A DNA stretch of 64,000 nucleotides from Monodelphis domestica (GCF_027887165.1 NC_077235.1:7572378-7636377); one strand, 5' to 3'; shown: positions 23,230 to 35,637, counted from the first letter of the stretch. Numbers and translations are program-made. Notes: generated by a model from the sequence alone, not told the origin.

Positions 23230-26200
23230 AACTCTCTCTCCCAATATCCCACTTTCGTTCTCACATTATGTCCTTCGGTTTTGTGGATAAAGTTTGTGTG
23301 TGACCCCGCCCTTCTCTCTTCCCACTAAGGCAGCTGGGAAAACTTCTCTTTACTTGGGCTTTACTTTCGTCTTTTTATTTCTTCTACTTTAAGTGAATAG
23401 TATAAATCTTGTAAAATATGCTCCTTGGGGTTACTGGATATTAGTGTTCATCTTACATCTCCCTCCAGTAGTTAACGTCGTGTCTGGCTGTTCAGAGCAC
23501 ATGCTTGGTGTCTCCTGAAGTTAGGCCCAAGGTCAGAAGGTGATTGTTTCAAATAGGAGTAAGTGGACAGCAGGAAGGCTGAGAGCAGCAGGCTGGCCTG
23601 GCCCTATTTTCTGAATGAGTAGCCTTCCTCGTTGGCTTCCAAGCAGTTTGATGGGCTTGGGTGGAGTAAGGGGGCATCCTTGGCAGTTGGGTTGCAGATT
23701 TCAGCAGATGCCAGGATCGGGGACCGAGCCCCAAACACACTGGCAGTGGAACCCGGCCTGCTACTTGCTCTAACGTCCATTTCCTCTCAGATCTCCTTGC
23801 TGCTTGTCTTACTCTCTTGGGGCTGTGGGGAGAGATGAATAAGCAGCACTTGGAAGCAGCTCCTCAGGGAGCCTGGGTCCGATCTTCTTAAGAGAAGGCA
23901 TTGTTGATTTTCTCTATGTTTTCTACCTGTCTACCAAGTGCTCTGAGAGGCTTATTACCAAGTTACTGGTGAGGACGCGAGGGGCCACTCCAAGTACTGT
24001 AAGGGATCTGTTTTTTTCACCTGTTTCATCCATTCACTAGATCTACAAACATGCCAAATATCTTGTGACCAAGGAGCAAAAAGCAGATGCCAAAGTCCCA
24101 GGTCTCCAAGGAGTAACCCGTTATCTATTCAGTGATTACTGAATTAGCCATCCAAAAGCCATAGGAAGTGTCAAATCCTCCATAGTTACCAAGGCAAAAC
24201 ACAGCCCGGGGCTCTGGGCTTGACTGTGGAAGTTAGATTGTATGAAGAGGAGAAGTCGAAATGCCAAATCGTCTTCTTGAGGCAAGGCAGATCAAGAATA
24301 AGGAGAGAGCCGAAGCTTACGTTAGGAGAGCGTCTGGTATCCTGAAGTCAAAGCTTAACAGGAAGAGCCCATTTAGAGCAATATACACTGCCGCAACACC
24401 AGCCCCTTGTGCCATGGTGGAGGGGATGGGAAAGGTTCCAGAATAACAACTCAGCCCAGCTTGCAGGCAGCTTTGAAATTCAGCCTAGGGCACTGATGAT
24501 GCTCTCCCTCCAAGCACAGGACAAACAGGTAGAAAGCATCTAGAAGTACTTTTGGAATAAACAGATCCCATTTCACAAAGCAACAGGCAAAGCTGATATG
24601 CCATTGCATTTGTTAGTCTATGAAACAGCCAAGGTTCAAGAGTGGAATCAATTAATACTCTCTGGGCAACGTCCACACAAACGAACAAATTATATGTAGA
24701 CAAAGAAGATTGGAGACAAATATTCCTACTCTTCAAACTACAGGCAATGAAAGACTTTCAAAACAGAGAGCTAGCGGAAGAAATTGAAACCACGTGGGCT
24801 TGCGACATGGTCCATATTGTTTCCGTTGTCCTGTCTACCAATAGAGTTGTCCTGAAGATGAAAGGCAGCCATTTGAGTCACCCGTGTAATAGTCTGCTGA
24901 ACATTAGACAGAAAAGGCTAATGACTTGTGTCATTTCCATCTTAACCCCATCAAAAAATGAGGAGAAGGAGACAACAGTGACAATAATGATGACAGCAAG
25001 GATTCTGGCTTGGCCTGACATTGGTAGTGGTAGCATCTCCAGATGAGTCCCAACAGTCAAAATAAGGCACTGGCTAATCACGAAGGAAACCACTTAGGAT
25101 ACAGCCACCTAGAAGCTAATGGGAGACTTACTTTACCCCATACATTCTTTTCTTCAGGTTAAACATCCCCAGTTCCTTCATATGGTCTTATGTTCTAGAC
25201 TCAAGTTCTTCTATGGTGAACACTTTATCTCGGTGTCTCAGGGGTGCTGTTTATTCCATGCAAAACAATGTAGTGGATTCAGCTAGACTTTGAGTAGTTT
25301 GGTATCTGTAGGTGGGAACAGGATAGGCAAACTGATTGTCTGGTGTCGTGTAGCCAAAGAAATGGGCCTTTAAAATTCCAGTTTCCTATCAGTGGTGTTC
25401 ATTCTGGGGATGAACAGTTGCTCTTTGGTGGGACTGGGCTCCACAAGAAGGCCAAGCTTCTAGGGCCCCATGGGGTAAGGAGGAAGGTGGAGATTGGACC
25501 GGATCTTTCCTCTTAACTTGCTGGTCCCAGGTTCAGTCGGAAACAACTTGTCTCGGGAATGCACGAATTCAGACACAACCACTAACTCAGCTCTGTGCTG
25601 GTTCCCTGCTGTTTGGCAACTGGGTCTGTCTTTAGACTTTTAGCTACACGATGGCAAAACAGTCAGTTCATTTTCAAAAGAATCCCGAATTGTGCTACTG
25701 ACTCAAATTGGTGAAATTAGGGAATTGATGAGTTAGTTCCACCCAGTTGGTCAACCTAGTGTCCTTGTGTCCACAGCCTTCAGGCTCTTTACATGGCTTC
25801 CCTCTGTCACTTGGTAGGCATCGGAAACCACAGAGGAGACCGGAGCGAGGCCAAGAATCACTCTTCAGTGGTTCTTTTTCCTCCTCTTGTTCAGGAGCAC
25901 CCAGTCTAGATTTGCATTTCCTTTCTTGCTTCTGTATCCCCGATACTGCTTGGCACATAGCAGACACGAAAGTGCTTGTTAGAGAGATGGAAGTCAAAGG
26001 CAAAACTCTTACCAGGATAATATTGGGAAACTGCCTAGCCAAGGTGGGCAGGTCGTAAGATCCCAGCGTTAGAGCTGCTTAGAACTTTGGAGATTATCTG
26101 GCCTCACTACCTCAGTTCATTTTATTCTATTTTAACAAGCCTTATGGATAATCTCTTTTTTAACACCACGGACGTTGCTTATGGATCTAGGATTGTCTCC

Positions 26201-26950
26201 CTTTGGAAGAAAACCTTTCTTTGACAGGTGAAAAGAAACAAAATCCCCTGACCCTGGGCCTGAATCTGAGAGTGAATGTGTGCCGCCATTCTGGCCTCCT
26301 CTGTGCTTCTTTCATTCTTTTGTTCTCTGAGGCCTCCACTGGCTTGTCATCTCCATCACGGGAGCCACTATACTTCTCTTGTTGTTCTGGTTCTGCATCC
26401 TTCACTCTGCATCAGTTCTTATATGAGTTCCCAGGCCCCTCGGAAGTCCTCAGAGTGCTCATGTCTTAGTGCAGTTACACTTAAACTTCACTGTTTAGTC
26501 ACTCCCCAAGAGAATCAAAGCGTAACGAGTGCTGCTCATGTCTAGCTGGGTACCTATTGGACTTCAGTGTGTCTTTGATCTCCCTGGAGTTCACTGGGTT
26601 TGCTAGTCAGAGCAATCCCTTCATTTTACAGACGAGCCCCAGAGAGATCGAAGGACGTACCCAAGGTCCCAAAGGTAGGGGTCTCTTTGAACTTCCTATG
26701 AAGGTGTTAAAGTGTAGAGTTCCACTGGACTGTACTCCACACTTCCTCCTTGCCCTGAACGAATGGTTTGAGTCAGTTACTCAGAGAGGGAGGCAACCTG
26801 CCTTTCTACTGGGGGACACGTGGGGAAAGAGAGACCTTTGAATGCTGGTTGGTGTTAAGGAGTCCAGAGGCTCACAGATATTCACACATACAGACTCACA
26901 TGCCAATTAGCATCCCCATTCTTACCACTCGGAAGCCTCCACAACATCTC
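23230..26950. other. no gene seen; mostly unassigned sequence
   Basis: The longest open frames (134 codons near 24642, 115 near 25695) have no recognisable domain and no splice-site support. A short L2 tail-like piece lies near 25900-25990 (tgcttggcacatagcagac). Nothing else could be assigned. Confidence 0.45.
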
Positions 26951-26959
26951 TCCCATCCC

Positions 26960-27625
26960 TCTACACGGCACTTCAGGCTAACATGGCCTCTTGCCTAAAC
27001 TATGACAATAGTTTAAGCTGTTGCCAGAATTGATTTCTCTGGATTTAGTCTCTTTCCTGTCTGATCCATCGGCTCTACAACTGCCAAGCTGATATTCCTT
27101 AACAGCAGGCCTGCCCTTGCTCCAAAGCCTGCAGGGGCTCCCTATCACCTCCCAGGTAGAATACAAACTCATTTTTGGCCTCTGCTACCCTTTCAACTTC
27201 AGCTCCAACCTGTCTTCATGCCTGCCTTCATATTATATTCCCTAAATTGCCCAGCCCACTTGGCCTCCTTGCTCTTCCCTGTAAGATATGACATGCCATC
27301 TGTCATCCCATCACGCTGTCTCCTCCTGCCTAGCATGTTCTCCTCCACCTTTGCAGACCCCAAGCTCCCTTCACAGCTCCCTTCAGATGCTCCTTCTCTG
27401 CCCTCCCCCTGAGATGGGCCATTTCCTGATCCGCCTCCCTTGACCCACCTCCGCCAATTACCTCGTGTTTATGCTGGATCTATTTTAAATGTACTTCTTG
27501 CAGGCTGTGTTGACTTGGTCAGGAGAACATAAACTTCTTAAGGGCACAGACTGTTCTGTTTCTGCCTTCCTACACACACTGTCTGGTACTCAGTAGGTGC
27601 TTCATAAAAGCTTATTCAATGCATC
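26960..27625 (+). mobile_element. L2 LINE, 3' portion
   Basis: It follows the L2 order for about 650 bp: gcctgcaggggctccctatc, acctcccaggtagaatacaa, cttggcctccttgctcttcc, gcctagcatgttctcc, then aaacttcttaagggcacaga and ggtactcagtaggtgcttca. Old and non-coding. Confidence 0.7.
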
Positions 27626-27629
27626 TTCC

Positions 27630-28975
27630 CTAAGCTGCCCTCCACTCCCTCCCCCCTCTCCCACCATTCCAAGCTGCCTCATGCCTCATTTTCTCTTCCA
27701 GTCTGTCCTTCAGATTCATTTTCATGTTTTACCTGGACACTAGTTATGGGAGCAGGGATGGAGGCTGCTACCGGGCCCACCCTGAGCCTTGCTGTGGACC
27801 TCTGCCTCCCCCCTCCCCTCCCCCTGAGAACGTCCTGGGCCTCAAACTTCATTAGGGAGGCCCTGGTCAAACAGCATTTTTGCTGGAAAATCCATGTGAA
27901 TGCCAAGCCATCTATGCGCCTTAACTGAGAAGCTTAACTAGGGAATCTTGCACTTGGGCCAAGCACTACAAAAACCCACAGCTGGGGCAAGCAAGCAGCA
28001 CAAAGTGTGCCCTAACTGGAAGCCGAATGAGGTGGGATAGGACACTGCCCCGTGGGGGTGCGCAGGGCTGCCATGTCGGGGCTGACGGTGGCCACGGTGG
28101 GCCTCAGCCCAGTTGGCTCTATTGTAGCTTCCCACTTGAAATGAACCTTCCTGTTAACAACATAGGAGAGTCTCCTGCTGCCCACCTTCCAGTAGTGTCC
28201 TCACCTTGGAAATGCGTTGCCTCGAGAAAGGCCGCCTGGGTGACTCTTCAGCCGTGGCTCTGACTCAGTTCCTCTCATGCAGCTGTGCTTTTTCTGGAAG
28301 GTGGCACACACTGGGGATTGCTAAAGCCAATGGCTTAGACTTTGCAAAGTCTGTCTCTTACTTAAAAAAAAGCCTATATTTTCCCCTGAGTGGGAGAGGC
28401 ATCGATTCTACATACCGTTCTATTTATGTTGTTGACTTAACTGTCAACGGCTTTGCCCAACATAGGACTAGACTGGAATGTTGGCTTCAGCTGTCCCTGG
28501 CTGGCTGGCTGGCTATATATATGTTCTATATATTTATACACGCACACATACACGCCCGTGTGTATAGATTCGGTATACCTATGTCCACACGTTGCACGCG
28601 CACACACACACTGACACACACATATATGCTTTGCTTTGTAACTCCCTATAGTTGCGAAATGTTTTTCAGACTTGAGAAATTTTCCTTCTGAAAATAATGA
28701 AGAAAGACAGTCAATGTTCTTTTCATCTTCTGGGAAGCGGATGGTTCTTTAAACTCCACTTACGTCAGCACTCACCATTCTGGAAGGCTGAAGAACTGCA
28801 CACAAAGTCCCTCTGCTCCTCTGGGCTGGTAAAAGCCACGTCTCCCTGAGGCAACCAGTTGCAGACTGTCCCCAGAGCTTCTTCCCCCACCTCCTCCTCG
28901 TTTTTCTACAAGGGGCTCCAAATGGGGGAGCAAATGGGGCAAGGAAAGAGGCCGAGCAGAGGGGACCGAGGTCAA
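27630..28975. other. no gene seen; short AT/CA microsatellite near 28515-28622
   Basis: Apart from alternating tatata and cacaca patches around 28515-28622, I found nothing assignable. Open frames up to 161 codons exist, but they cross the microsatellite and have no domain. Confidence 0.45.
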
Positions 28976-28984
28976 TAGGGATGC

Positions 28985-29195
28985 TTGTTAGACTTGGTGT
29001 CAGGAAGACAGGATGCGCATTCAAGTGCTGCCTCGGACATTTACTTCCTGTGGGACACTAAGCAAGCCACTTAAGCTCCCCGTGCCTCAGTTTCCTTATC
29101 TACAAGATCAGCATAACAACATCATCCTTCAGGGGGTCATTGTGAAGATCCAGTGAGACAATGTGGGCAAAATGGCTCCTTCCTTACAGTACAAT
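28985..29195 (+). mobile_element. MIR-like/tRNA SINE, plus strand
   Basis: Order: ggtgtcaggaagacaggatg, attcaagtgctgcctcggac, ctaagcaagccacttaagct, gcctcagtttccttatctac and gtcattgtgaagatcc. This is the MIR-type CORE-SINE layout. Confidence 0.65.
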
Positions 29196-29199
29196 CCAC

Positions 29200-30425
29200 A
29201 GCTGTGCGGTTAGCTCAAGTGCCCTCTTTTCTGAGTTGATGCATTATTTTCGAGGGCATAATCACCGCTTTCCCTGTCACACATTTTGAGAGAAACTGAG
29301 GAACATGTCCTTCCTCTATAAGAGCCCCTTCCCCTGCCTCCTCCTCGGAACACACCTAGACCCGAGTACCTTGCCCTTTTCTTTTTGTTGCTTTGAATTC
29401 CAGGAGCTCTGCTGAATACTCCAAACTTTGTTCTTTCCACACCAGACAGGGTTAAATGAAGAGCCAGATGTTTACCATTGGCTGGGGGAAAGGGAAAGGA
29501 GAGCCTGTTAGTGCTGACCCTTTCTGCAATTCCTCCCTCCACCAGCTGCATCTTCCAAAGGCCTCTCTCTAGGCAGTACTCAGAGCTAGTGCCCTCCAAA
29601 GGGCCCAGGAGGAGTGTCCGGCTTCCTTTTTCCATCTTTTTGGAAAAAAATGCATTTTGCTATCACTATGGCTTCTTGGGGATTGTCCCTTTCCAGCCCC
29701 TCCACTCTCCCTTATGACAAATAAATACAGTATGGCCATGAGGCTGAAGTGGGGAGGGGGCTTCCCTTTTGTCCCCCAGAAGTCATCTGCTTCCTCTCCG
29801 AATTCTCCCACTTGTATGAAAACACTACCTTTCCATCACATGTAAATCATCTTCCTTTCCCCCATTTCCTTCCCTTCTCCATCTAATACACTCTTGAGCC
29901 TTTCCAAAGCTCTTCTTTAGCTCCAAGCAGGGAGGAAGACAACCCATGACAACATTTAAATCACAATGAATTGGCCACAGATTCCTTTGGAATTCTGGGC
30001 AAATCACTTTAGCAAATCATAGATAAAGAAGATTCCACTAGATTTCAGTTGCCTTATTTTACAGAAGAGGCAAAACATCCAAGGTCACAGAGACAAGAAA
30101 AGACACCACAGTGGGGTCTTAATGCAGGTCCTGGGCCTCCCCCCCTCCTCTATCCAGTGCTGTCCCCACATTCCTAGTGCCTAGCATGGTGCCTGTTTAC
30201 TTAATCGAATAGAAAGATATTGATTTGAACCTACTCCTAGACTGCGCTTTAGATACTGTCCTTTGAACGTTTCTCCAGTGATGGCTCTGATCCCAATGTC
30301 CAATCATATCAGACAGAAGTGAGACTTTCAAGGATGCGGTTTGCCAAGGGCATTGGCGACCCAGAACCTTGGGATGTTTGCATAATTCTCCCTCCCCTGC
30401 CCAGCTCATTTTAGAGCATAAACAT
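29200..30425. other. no gene seen; unassigned upstream flank of AGTR2
   Basis: A diverged MIR-like piece (ccttattttacagaagagg, about 30050-30150) is the only repeat I could place. The 141-codon open frame on the minus strand near 29210 has no recognisable features. Confidence 0.4.
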
Positions 30426-30429
30426 CAGG

Positions 30430-30803
30430 GGAAAGGGAGGAGGCAATAAAGTAAGTAAATATGATATTCCTTCCTTAAATTGAGCTATCAACTTCAAGAT
30501 TATTTGTGGACTTGTGGAAACTGTGCTGGGTTTGGGGGTGTGGGGGTGTGGATCGATTTGGAAGAGCTCTCAGGATTCAGGGAAGGCAGGATTTCAGAGG
30601 GATGTTTTACTGCCAAAAAAAAAATTTCTGGAAAGCTGGCACGTGTTCAGAAGTCAGCCAGCAAATTATGTCGGTTCAAGACTCCCAGTGGACAAACCGA
30701 ACATATTAAGAAGGAAACCAGAGATCTGCAGCTCTTATGTTCTGAAGTCCAGAGGAAGGGCTAAGCAGAGTCGTGGAATAATTTTTCAGCCTACATTTTG
30801 AAG
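30430..30803 (+). promoter_or_regulatory. AGTR2: candidate AGTR2 promoter and non-coding 5' exon
   Basis: The stretch is repeat-free and ends in a near-consensus splice donor, AAG|GTAAGT (GT at 30804-30805), about 2.0 kb upstream of the coding-exon acceptor. Mammalian AGTR2 genes have non-coding 5' exons and a single coding exon, so a donor is expected here. An AT-rich patch near 30443-30465 (gcaataaagtaagtaaatat) could hold the core promoter. The transcription start and number of 5' exons cannot be read from this sequence alone. Confidence 0.35.
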
Positions 30804-31999
30804 GTAAGTCGGAGCTATTTCTATGTAATTAACTTTGGGAAATATGAAGGAAATGAACTCTCTGAGAATATTTCAGGCTGAGTGTTGACTCTTTATCCAG
30901 ATTAATCAAGTCTCCCCCAAATATCGGAAAGATTGACTTGGTTTTCTGCAGCTGTCGAGCAGGAAATCAGCAAAGCTGGTCGATGAGAATTTAAATACAT
31001 TTTCAACTCGAGCCACTGGCCAACCTTTGAGAGGGACTCTTTTTAGGCGTTTTTGGAAGCCCTGCTTAGGTCAGGGCAGTGAAAGGACTGTCCCCCCAGC
31101 CACTTTCTTTGTTTCTAAGGCACCTCTTGGCTGACAGCTGACAGTATTTTTAGCTCACAAACTGTGTGTTCTGGGCGCCTGTAGACTTGCCTTAGGACCC
31201 CTTTACCTTTGCCTTCATGATTCCCAAATTACAACTGCCGACGAAGCAGATACTGATAGATTTGAATCATGAAAATGGATGGATCGGGTATTAGTGAATG
31301 GCTCATGGCTCAATTAACCCGACCTTGGCCAAATGGGAGATGCTAGATCACATTTTCTTCCCCATTGGCAAGGAAAGCTGCTTCTACCTGATCCGAATGC
31401 AATGATTTTGCCTTGTTTCCTGGTTCTGCTCCCATAGAAGACCCACTGAAATGCCACCATGGAACATGGAGACTCTTTCAAGGTTTTGAAAATATTTGCC
31501 TTTGGGAATTGGTGCTGGGACATTTTTTCATGTTCTCTGTGGTATCCAGGGACCAGAGGGAGAGAGAGAGAGAGAAAGAAGTGCAGCCCAGCTTCTTTGA
31601 AATTGGGACTTGGCTTCTTTCGGAGGCTCCGTTCTCTTTTGTCCACTTCCCTCCACAGCTAATCTTCTTAAATAGCTCCTTTTCCTTAAGCCTGTGGAAA
31701 ATATGAAGGGCTGGGGTGAACAGGGCAGAGGAAGCAGAGAGGAAAAAAGGGCAGAGAAGAAAATGCTTTTTTCTTGGTATTTTCTTTCAGAACTTTTACT
31801 TCGTGAATCTCAATTTCTCTTTTGCCATGTTTGAGAAAAGAATGCTTTCTCTCTGTTGAGAAACAGAATTCGGAGAATTAGAGACTTGGGGCTACAAGAG
31901 ATCTTAGATGAGGAAACCAAATGAGTTGTTCAGGTTCACACAAGCAGTAGGTGGCAGAGCTGAGATCTGAACCTACTCTTCCTTTTTTAAACAAGGTTT

Positions 32000-32245
32000 A
32001 TTGATGTTGTTGTTCAATTGTTTTCCTAAGGTTAGGAAAAATAGGTTAATTTGGAGATTTCTTGGCAAAGATCCCGGAGTGGTTTCCATTTCCTTCAATT
32101 TGCTTTATAGATGGGGAAACTGAGGCAGATGGTGTTAAGGAACTTTAACGAGCTAGTAAGTTTCTGTAGCCAGATTTGAACTTAGGAAGGCGAGGCTTCC
32201 TGATTCCAGGCCTGGCATTCTGTCCCCTGCGCTACCTGGCTTTTC
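32000..32245 (-). mobile_element. marsupial tRNA-derived SINE (second family), minus strand, in the AGTR2 intron
   Basis: It has the reversed order of the family also at 49600, 56849 and 63237: tgttgttcaattg, gatttcttggcaaagatccc, ggagtggtttccatttcctt, ggggaaactgaggcagatgg, gccagatttgaacttagg and ttcctgattccaggcctggc. Confidence 0.75.
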
Positions 32246-32324
32246 TGTTTATTGATGCCTTTTGTTTGTTACATGATTGTCATTTTCCGATCAATGGATA
32301 CTCCATGGGATAATGACATCAGAG

Positions 32325-32500
32325 CATCACAGATCTAGAGATGAAAGGGACCCTAGAGGTTCCCTAATCTAAAACCCTCATTTGACAGATATGGAAACTG
32401 GTACCCAGAGACATAAAGTGACCTGTAGGACCACGTAAATGGAATGTGGAAGAATTGGAATTCAAGACCACATCATCTGACTTTAAAGCCAGGCTTTGAA
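32325..32500 (-). mobile_element. MIR-like remnant, minus strand, in the AGTR2 intron
   Basis: It shows atcacagatctagagatgaa, agggaccctagaggttccc, catttgacagatatggaaac and tggaattcaagaccacatca, the reversed MIR-like order. Confidence 0.55.
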
Positions 32501-32849
32501 CCCACTTTGTTTTCCAATTTTCTGCTACTACAGGAAAGTGTTGCAACTGAAATTTGGGTAAATATTGGGTAAAAAATCCATTTCTGGAATCACCTATTTG
32601 GGGGGTGTAGGTATTTGCCAAGTGTAGACCTGGCATCGGGATTGCTAGGTCAATGTGTATGGATGGTTTAACGATTGTTCTCACACATTCCCGAAATGTT
32701 GACTAGAAGAACTCTTTTTTTCACAAGTCAGGATTCAGCATTGTTATATCTAATTACAAACTCTTTTTGGTAAATTAAATGAAAAGTTCTAAATTTTAAG
32801 ACTTGAATGTTCTAAATGCTTTTGTTTTGTCGATTTTAGGAAAAGGAGT

Positions 32850-34001
32850 ATGACCAGTGAACTTAGTTCACAAAGATTTCAGGCTGATATTTCACTGACC
32901 CCATTTGCTATAAAGAACAACTACTCATCTTCCACCAAAAGTGAAAACATGGTTAACGATCCCTACATCGGACCTATAAACACATCTAACAATAATACGT
33001 CAACGGCCAAATGCCTGCTGAAGCTCTCAGGGTATCACTTAGCCTTCATTCCTGTTCTCTACTATATCATCTTTGTCCTTGGTTTAATTGGCAACAGTGT
33101 GGTAGTTTCCCTCTTCTGCTGCCACCGGGGGCCCAAAAAAGTTGCCAGTATTTACATCTTCAATCTTGCCATGGCAGACCTGCTGTTTCTAGCCACTCTC
33201 CCACTCTGGGCCACTTATTATTCTTATGGCTACAACTGGTTCTTTGGTTCAGTGATGTGTAAAATCTCCAGTGCCCTCCTGTGCCTGAACATGTATGCCA
33301 GTGTTTTTTTTATCACTTGCATGAGTATAGACAGGTACCAAGCTGTCGTCTACCCCTTCCAGTCCCAGAGAAGAACCCCGTGGCAGATGTCGTTTATTGT
33401 GCCCCTCGTGTGGGGCCTGGCATGTGTGTCCTCACTGCCAACATTTTATTTCCGAGACACTAAGCCCATTGAGCACTTGGGAGTGAATGCCTGTATCATG
33501 GCCTTCCCTCCTGAGCAGTATTCCCAGTGGTCCGCAGGGATGGCCTTCATGAAGAATGCACTTGGTTTTGTGATCCCATTGGTGTTCATTGCCACATGCT
33601 ATGCTGGCATCCGAAAGCACTTGATGAAGGCCAGTGGATTCGGGAAGAACCAGCTCATGAGAGACAGGGTGCTGAAGATGGCAGCTGCAGTTGTCCTGGC
33701 TTTTGTTATCTGTTGGCTTCCCTTCCACGTTTTAACTTTCTTGGATACTCTGGCATGGCTGCATGTCATCACCAACTGTGATGTGATCTCAGCCATCGAC
33801 ACTGCCATGCCTTTTGGCATCTGCATGGGCTTTGCAAACAGCTGCATCAATCCCTTCCTGTACTGTTTTGTTGGAAACCAGTTCCAAGAGAGATGCCGGC
33901 GCCTATTTAAGCTCAGAGTTTCTCAACTCCGCAAGAATAGAGACAGCATGTCTTCTAGAAAAGGGAATTCTCTTAAGGAAGTGGAGACCCTAATGGAATG
34001 A
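32850..34001 (+). CDS. AGTR2: angiotensin II receptor type 2 (AT2)
   Basis: A 383-residue seven-helix class A GPCR of the plasma membrane that binds angiotensin II, generally opposing AT1 effects (family knowledge). Seen: N-glycosylation sequons at Asn24, 44, 48 and 49; TM1 about 67-90 with GNSVVVS; TM2 with NLAMADLLFLATLPLW (105-120); DRY at 161-163; ECL2 with FRD (201-203) and Cys215, pairing with Cys137; a probable second disulphide Cys55-Cys310; Lys235 in TM5; CWLPFHVL (288-295) in TM6; Asp317 and NPFLY (334-338) in TM7; a basic, Ser-rich tail. The frame is uninterrupted in one exon, as in other mammals. Relative to the 363-residue human protein the numbering is offset by 20, all at the amino end. 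ATG 32850 has A at -3; an internal ATG at 32949 (Met34) has AACATGG and would give 350 residues. I chose the first because it is the first ATG after the acceptor. Confidence 0.98.
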   Translation: MTSELSSQRFQADISLTPFAIKNNYSSSTKSENMVNDPYIGPINTSNNNTSTAKCLLKLSGYHLAFIPVLYYIIFVLGLIGNSVVVSLFCCHRGPKKVASIYIFNLAMADLLFLATLPLWATYYSYGYNWFFGSVMCKISSALLCLNMYASVFFITCMSIDRYQAVVYPFQSQRRTPWQMSFIVPLVWGLACVSSLPTFYFRDTKPIEHLGVNACIMAFPPEQYSQWSAGMAFMKNALGFVIPLVFIATCYAGIRKHLMKASGFGKNQLMRDRVLKMAAAVVLAFVICWLPFHVLTFLDTLAWLHVITNCDVISAIDTAMPFGICMGFANSCINPFLYCFVGNQFQERCRRLFKLRVSQLRKNRDSMSSRKGNSLKEVETLME

Positions 34002-34655
34002 AGATGTACATGGCTCAAACAGAAGAACTTGGTTGCATGGGCTTCTGTAGATAAGAATTTATGGCTCTGGACAAAAGAAGAATCTCTCTAATCAAATTTG
34101 ACTTTCTTACTCCTCAAAAACTAGAAAATCCTGGAAACATCCCTTCATCCAAGAAATTTCAACATGTTTCTCTCACTTAGGGAGTGAGGCCTTCTCTGGT
34201 GAGAGGGACCCATAACCTACAAGCTCTTTGGAAATTTTCTCAAATGGCCAGCAGGAAGAATGGAGCAGTGGTCCATTATGAAGACCAGCTCTTCCTCTTT
34301 CCTGCTTCTTTAGGAAGTACCATAACATTTTACCCCATAGAATGGAATCATCTCTATCATAGTGTCTTGATGTTTCTTCATCCCATGAAGAAGACCAAAC
34401 CAAGGATCTTGAAGGTTCGACTAGTGGACATCACTAGCAGGCCCTACCAAACTGGAAAGGTTTTGAGCACAGTCTTGGCTAGGGACTGTGTGTGTCCATT
34501 TTCCAAGGGCAACTTGCAATTGATCAATAAGTATTTTTTGAGTACCTACTGTGTGAGATACTCAATAAATACTTCCTTAACTCAGCAGAGGTTTGGCCAC
34601 CTGCTGATAGCTTTTGTTCTTACATAGCAATTCACAAGGCCATCTAATCAAGTCT

Positions 34656-34703
34656 GGGGATGGGGAGGGGTGGGGTGGGGTGGGGAGAAGGGGCAGGGGT
34701 GGG
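34656..34703 (+). repeat. G-rich tract with quadruplex potential
   Basis: Seven or more runs of three to four G separated by one to four bases (ggggatggggaggggtgggg and onward) lie on the mRNA-sense strand, about 655 bp after the AGTR2 stop codon. Confidence 0.8.
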
Positions 34704-35637
34704 AGTTGAATTAGGAGAGGCAATATCCACCCATATGGACAAAATCACTGGCCTCTGAACTAAGCATTTACCTTTTGTATTTCTCCATTTCAAGTGGATT
34801 CTGTTGAAATACATTCCCAAAGCCCTGGTCTTGTCTTTTCCTCCCTGAAATTCCAGTGCTAGGCATTAGTTGCTGGGAAATCAAGGACTTCCATAGGAGA
34901 TCCTGTGAAGAGCCCATATTCATGAGGCATAGATATGAGACCTCCCTATGAGATAGGGAAATGGGCCAGTCATGCCCCACAAACAATAGGTGAGGCAAAT
35001 GATCTGCTGGTACCAATTAGGTATTAAAAGACCCAGAATAAGTCTCCTATCCTAGTACAGTCTTCTGTACTTCTAGACTTCTAGGGAAGTCATTGATGGG
35101 GGTGGAGAGAGAAGGCCAGGCAGGGCCAGAGAGGAGCTTCCCATGGCCTGTCATCTCAAAACTTGCTACCTTAACTCATGATTCTTACCAAATCAGTGTT
35201 AATCTCTATTGTTTCTTTGCTGAAAGAATGTGAGTACTGCAGTGCCCTCTGATTTGGCACCTAAAGGACAAAGCTCCAGTCAGCACACCCTACTTACCTC
35301 TCTGTTCTCTGGAGGATTTACAGGAGAAGAGATGGATGGACTTTGGGCCACACCATCGGAAACAGTGCCTGCCTCGGTGGAAACCTGAACTCATGAAGCA
35401 CTGCAGGATGCGAATAAAACCATGCCAATTTCCAGCGTCTACTCCAGCTCGCGAGTGTCTCTCCAAATTGGCAGTGGTGGCTTAGGGCTCGCATAGCCTT
35501 CACTAATACATGCCAGTATTCTTCTATATCAATGTATTTGGTTTCTCCATTCATCCTCTTGTATCTGTGGGGATGAGGTATATCCATTTAGATATGATTT
35601 AAGTTCCTAATACTTTTGGAAGATATTTTCTATGGTG

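Larger units (their letters stand above)
30804..32839 (+). other. AGTR2: putative last intron of AGTR2
   Basis: The acceptor is tcgattttAG at 32838-32839, with a T-rich but weak pyrimidine tract (ttttgttttgtcgatttt). The exon then opens with gaaaaggagt before the ATG. The donor at 30804 is a candidate partner; another exon could lie between. The first 1.2 kb is largely repeat-free; two SINE-type insertions sit in the last 850 bp. Confidence 0.5.

Noticed and set aside
24642..25046. 134-codon plus-strand frame
   Set aside because: No family features and no conserved motif that I can see.
33432..33850. Open frames antisense to or out of frame with AGTR2
   Set aside because: They are shadows of the receptor coding sequence.
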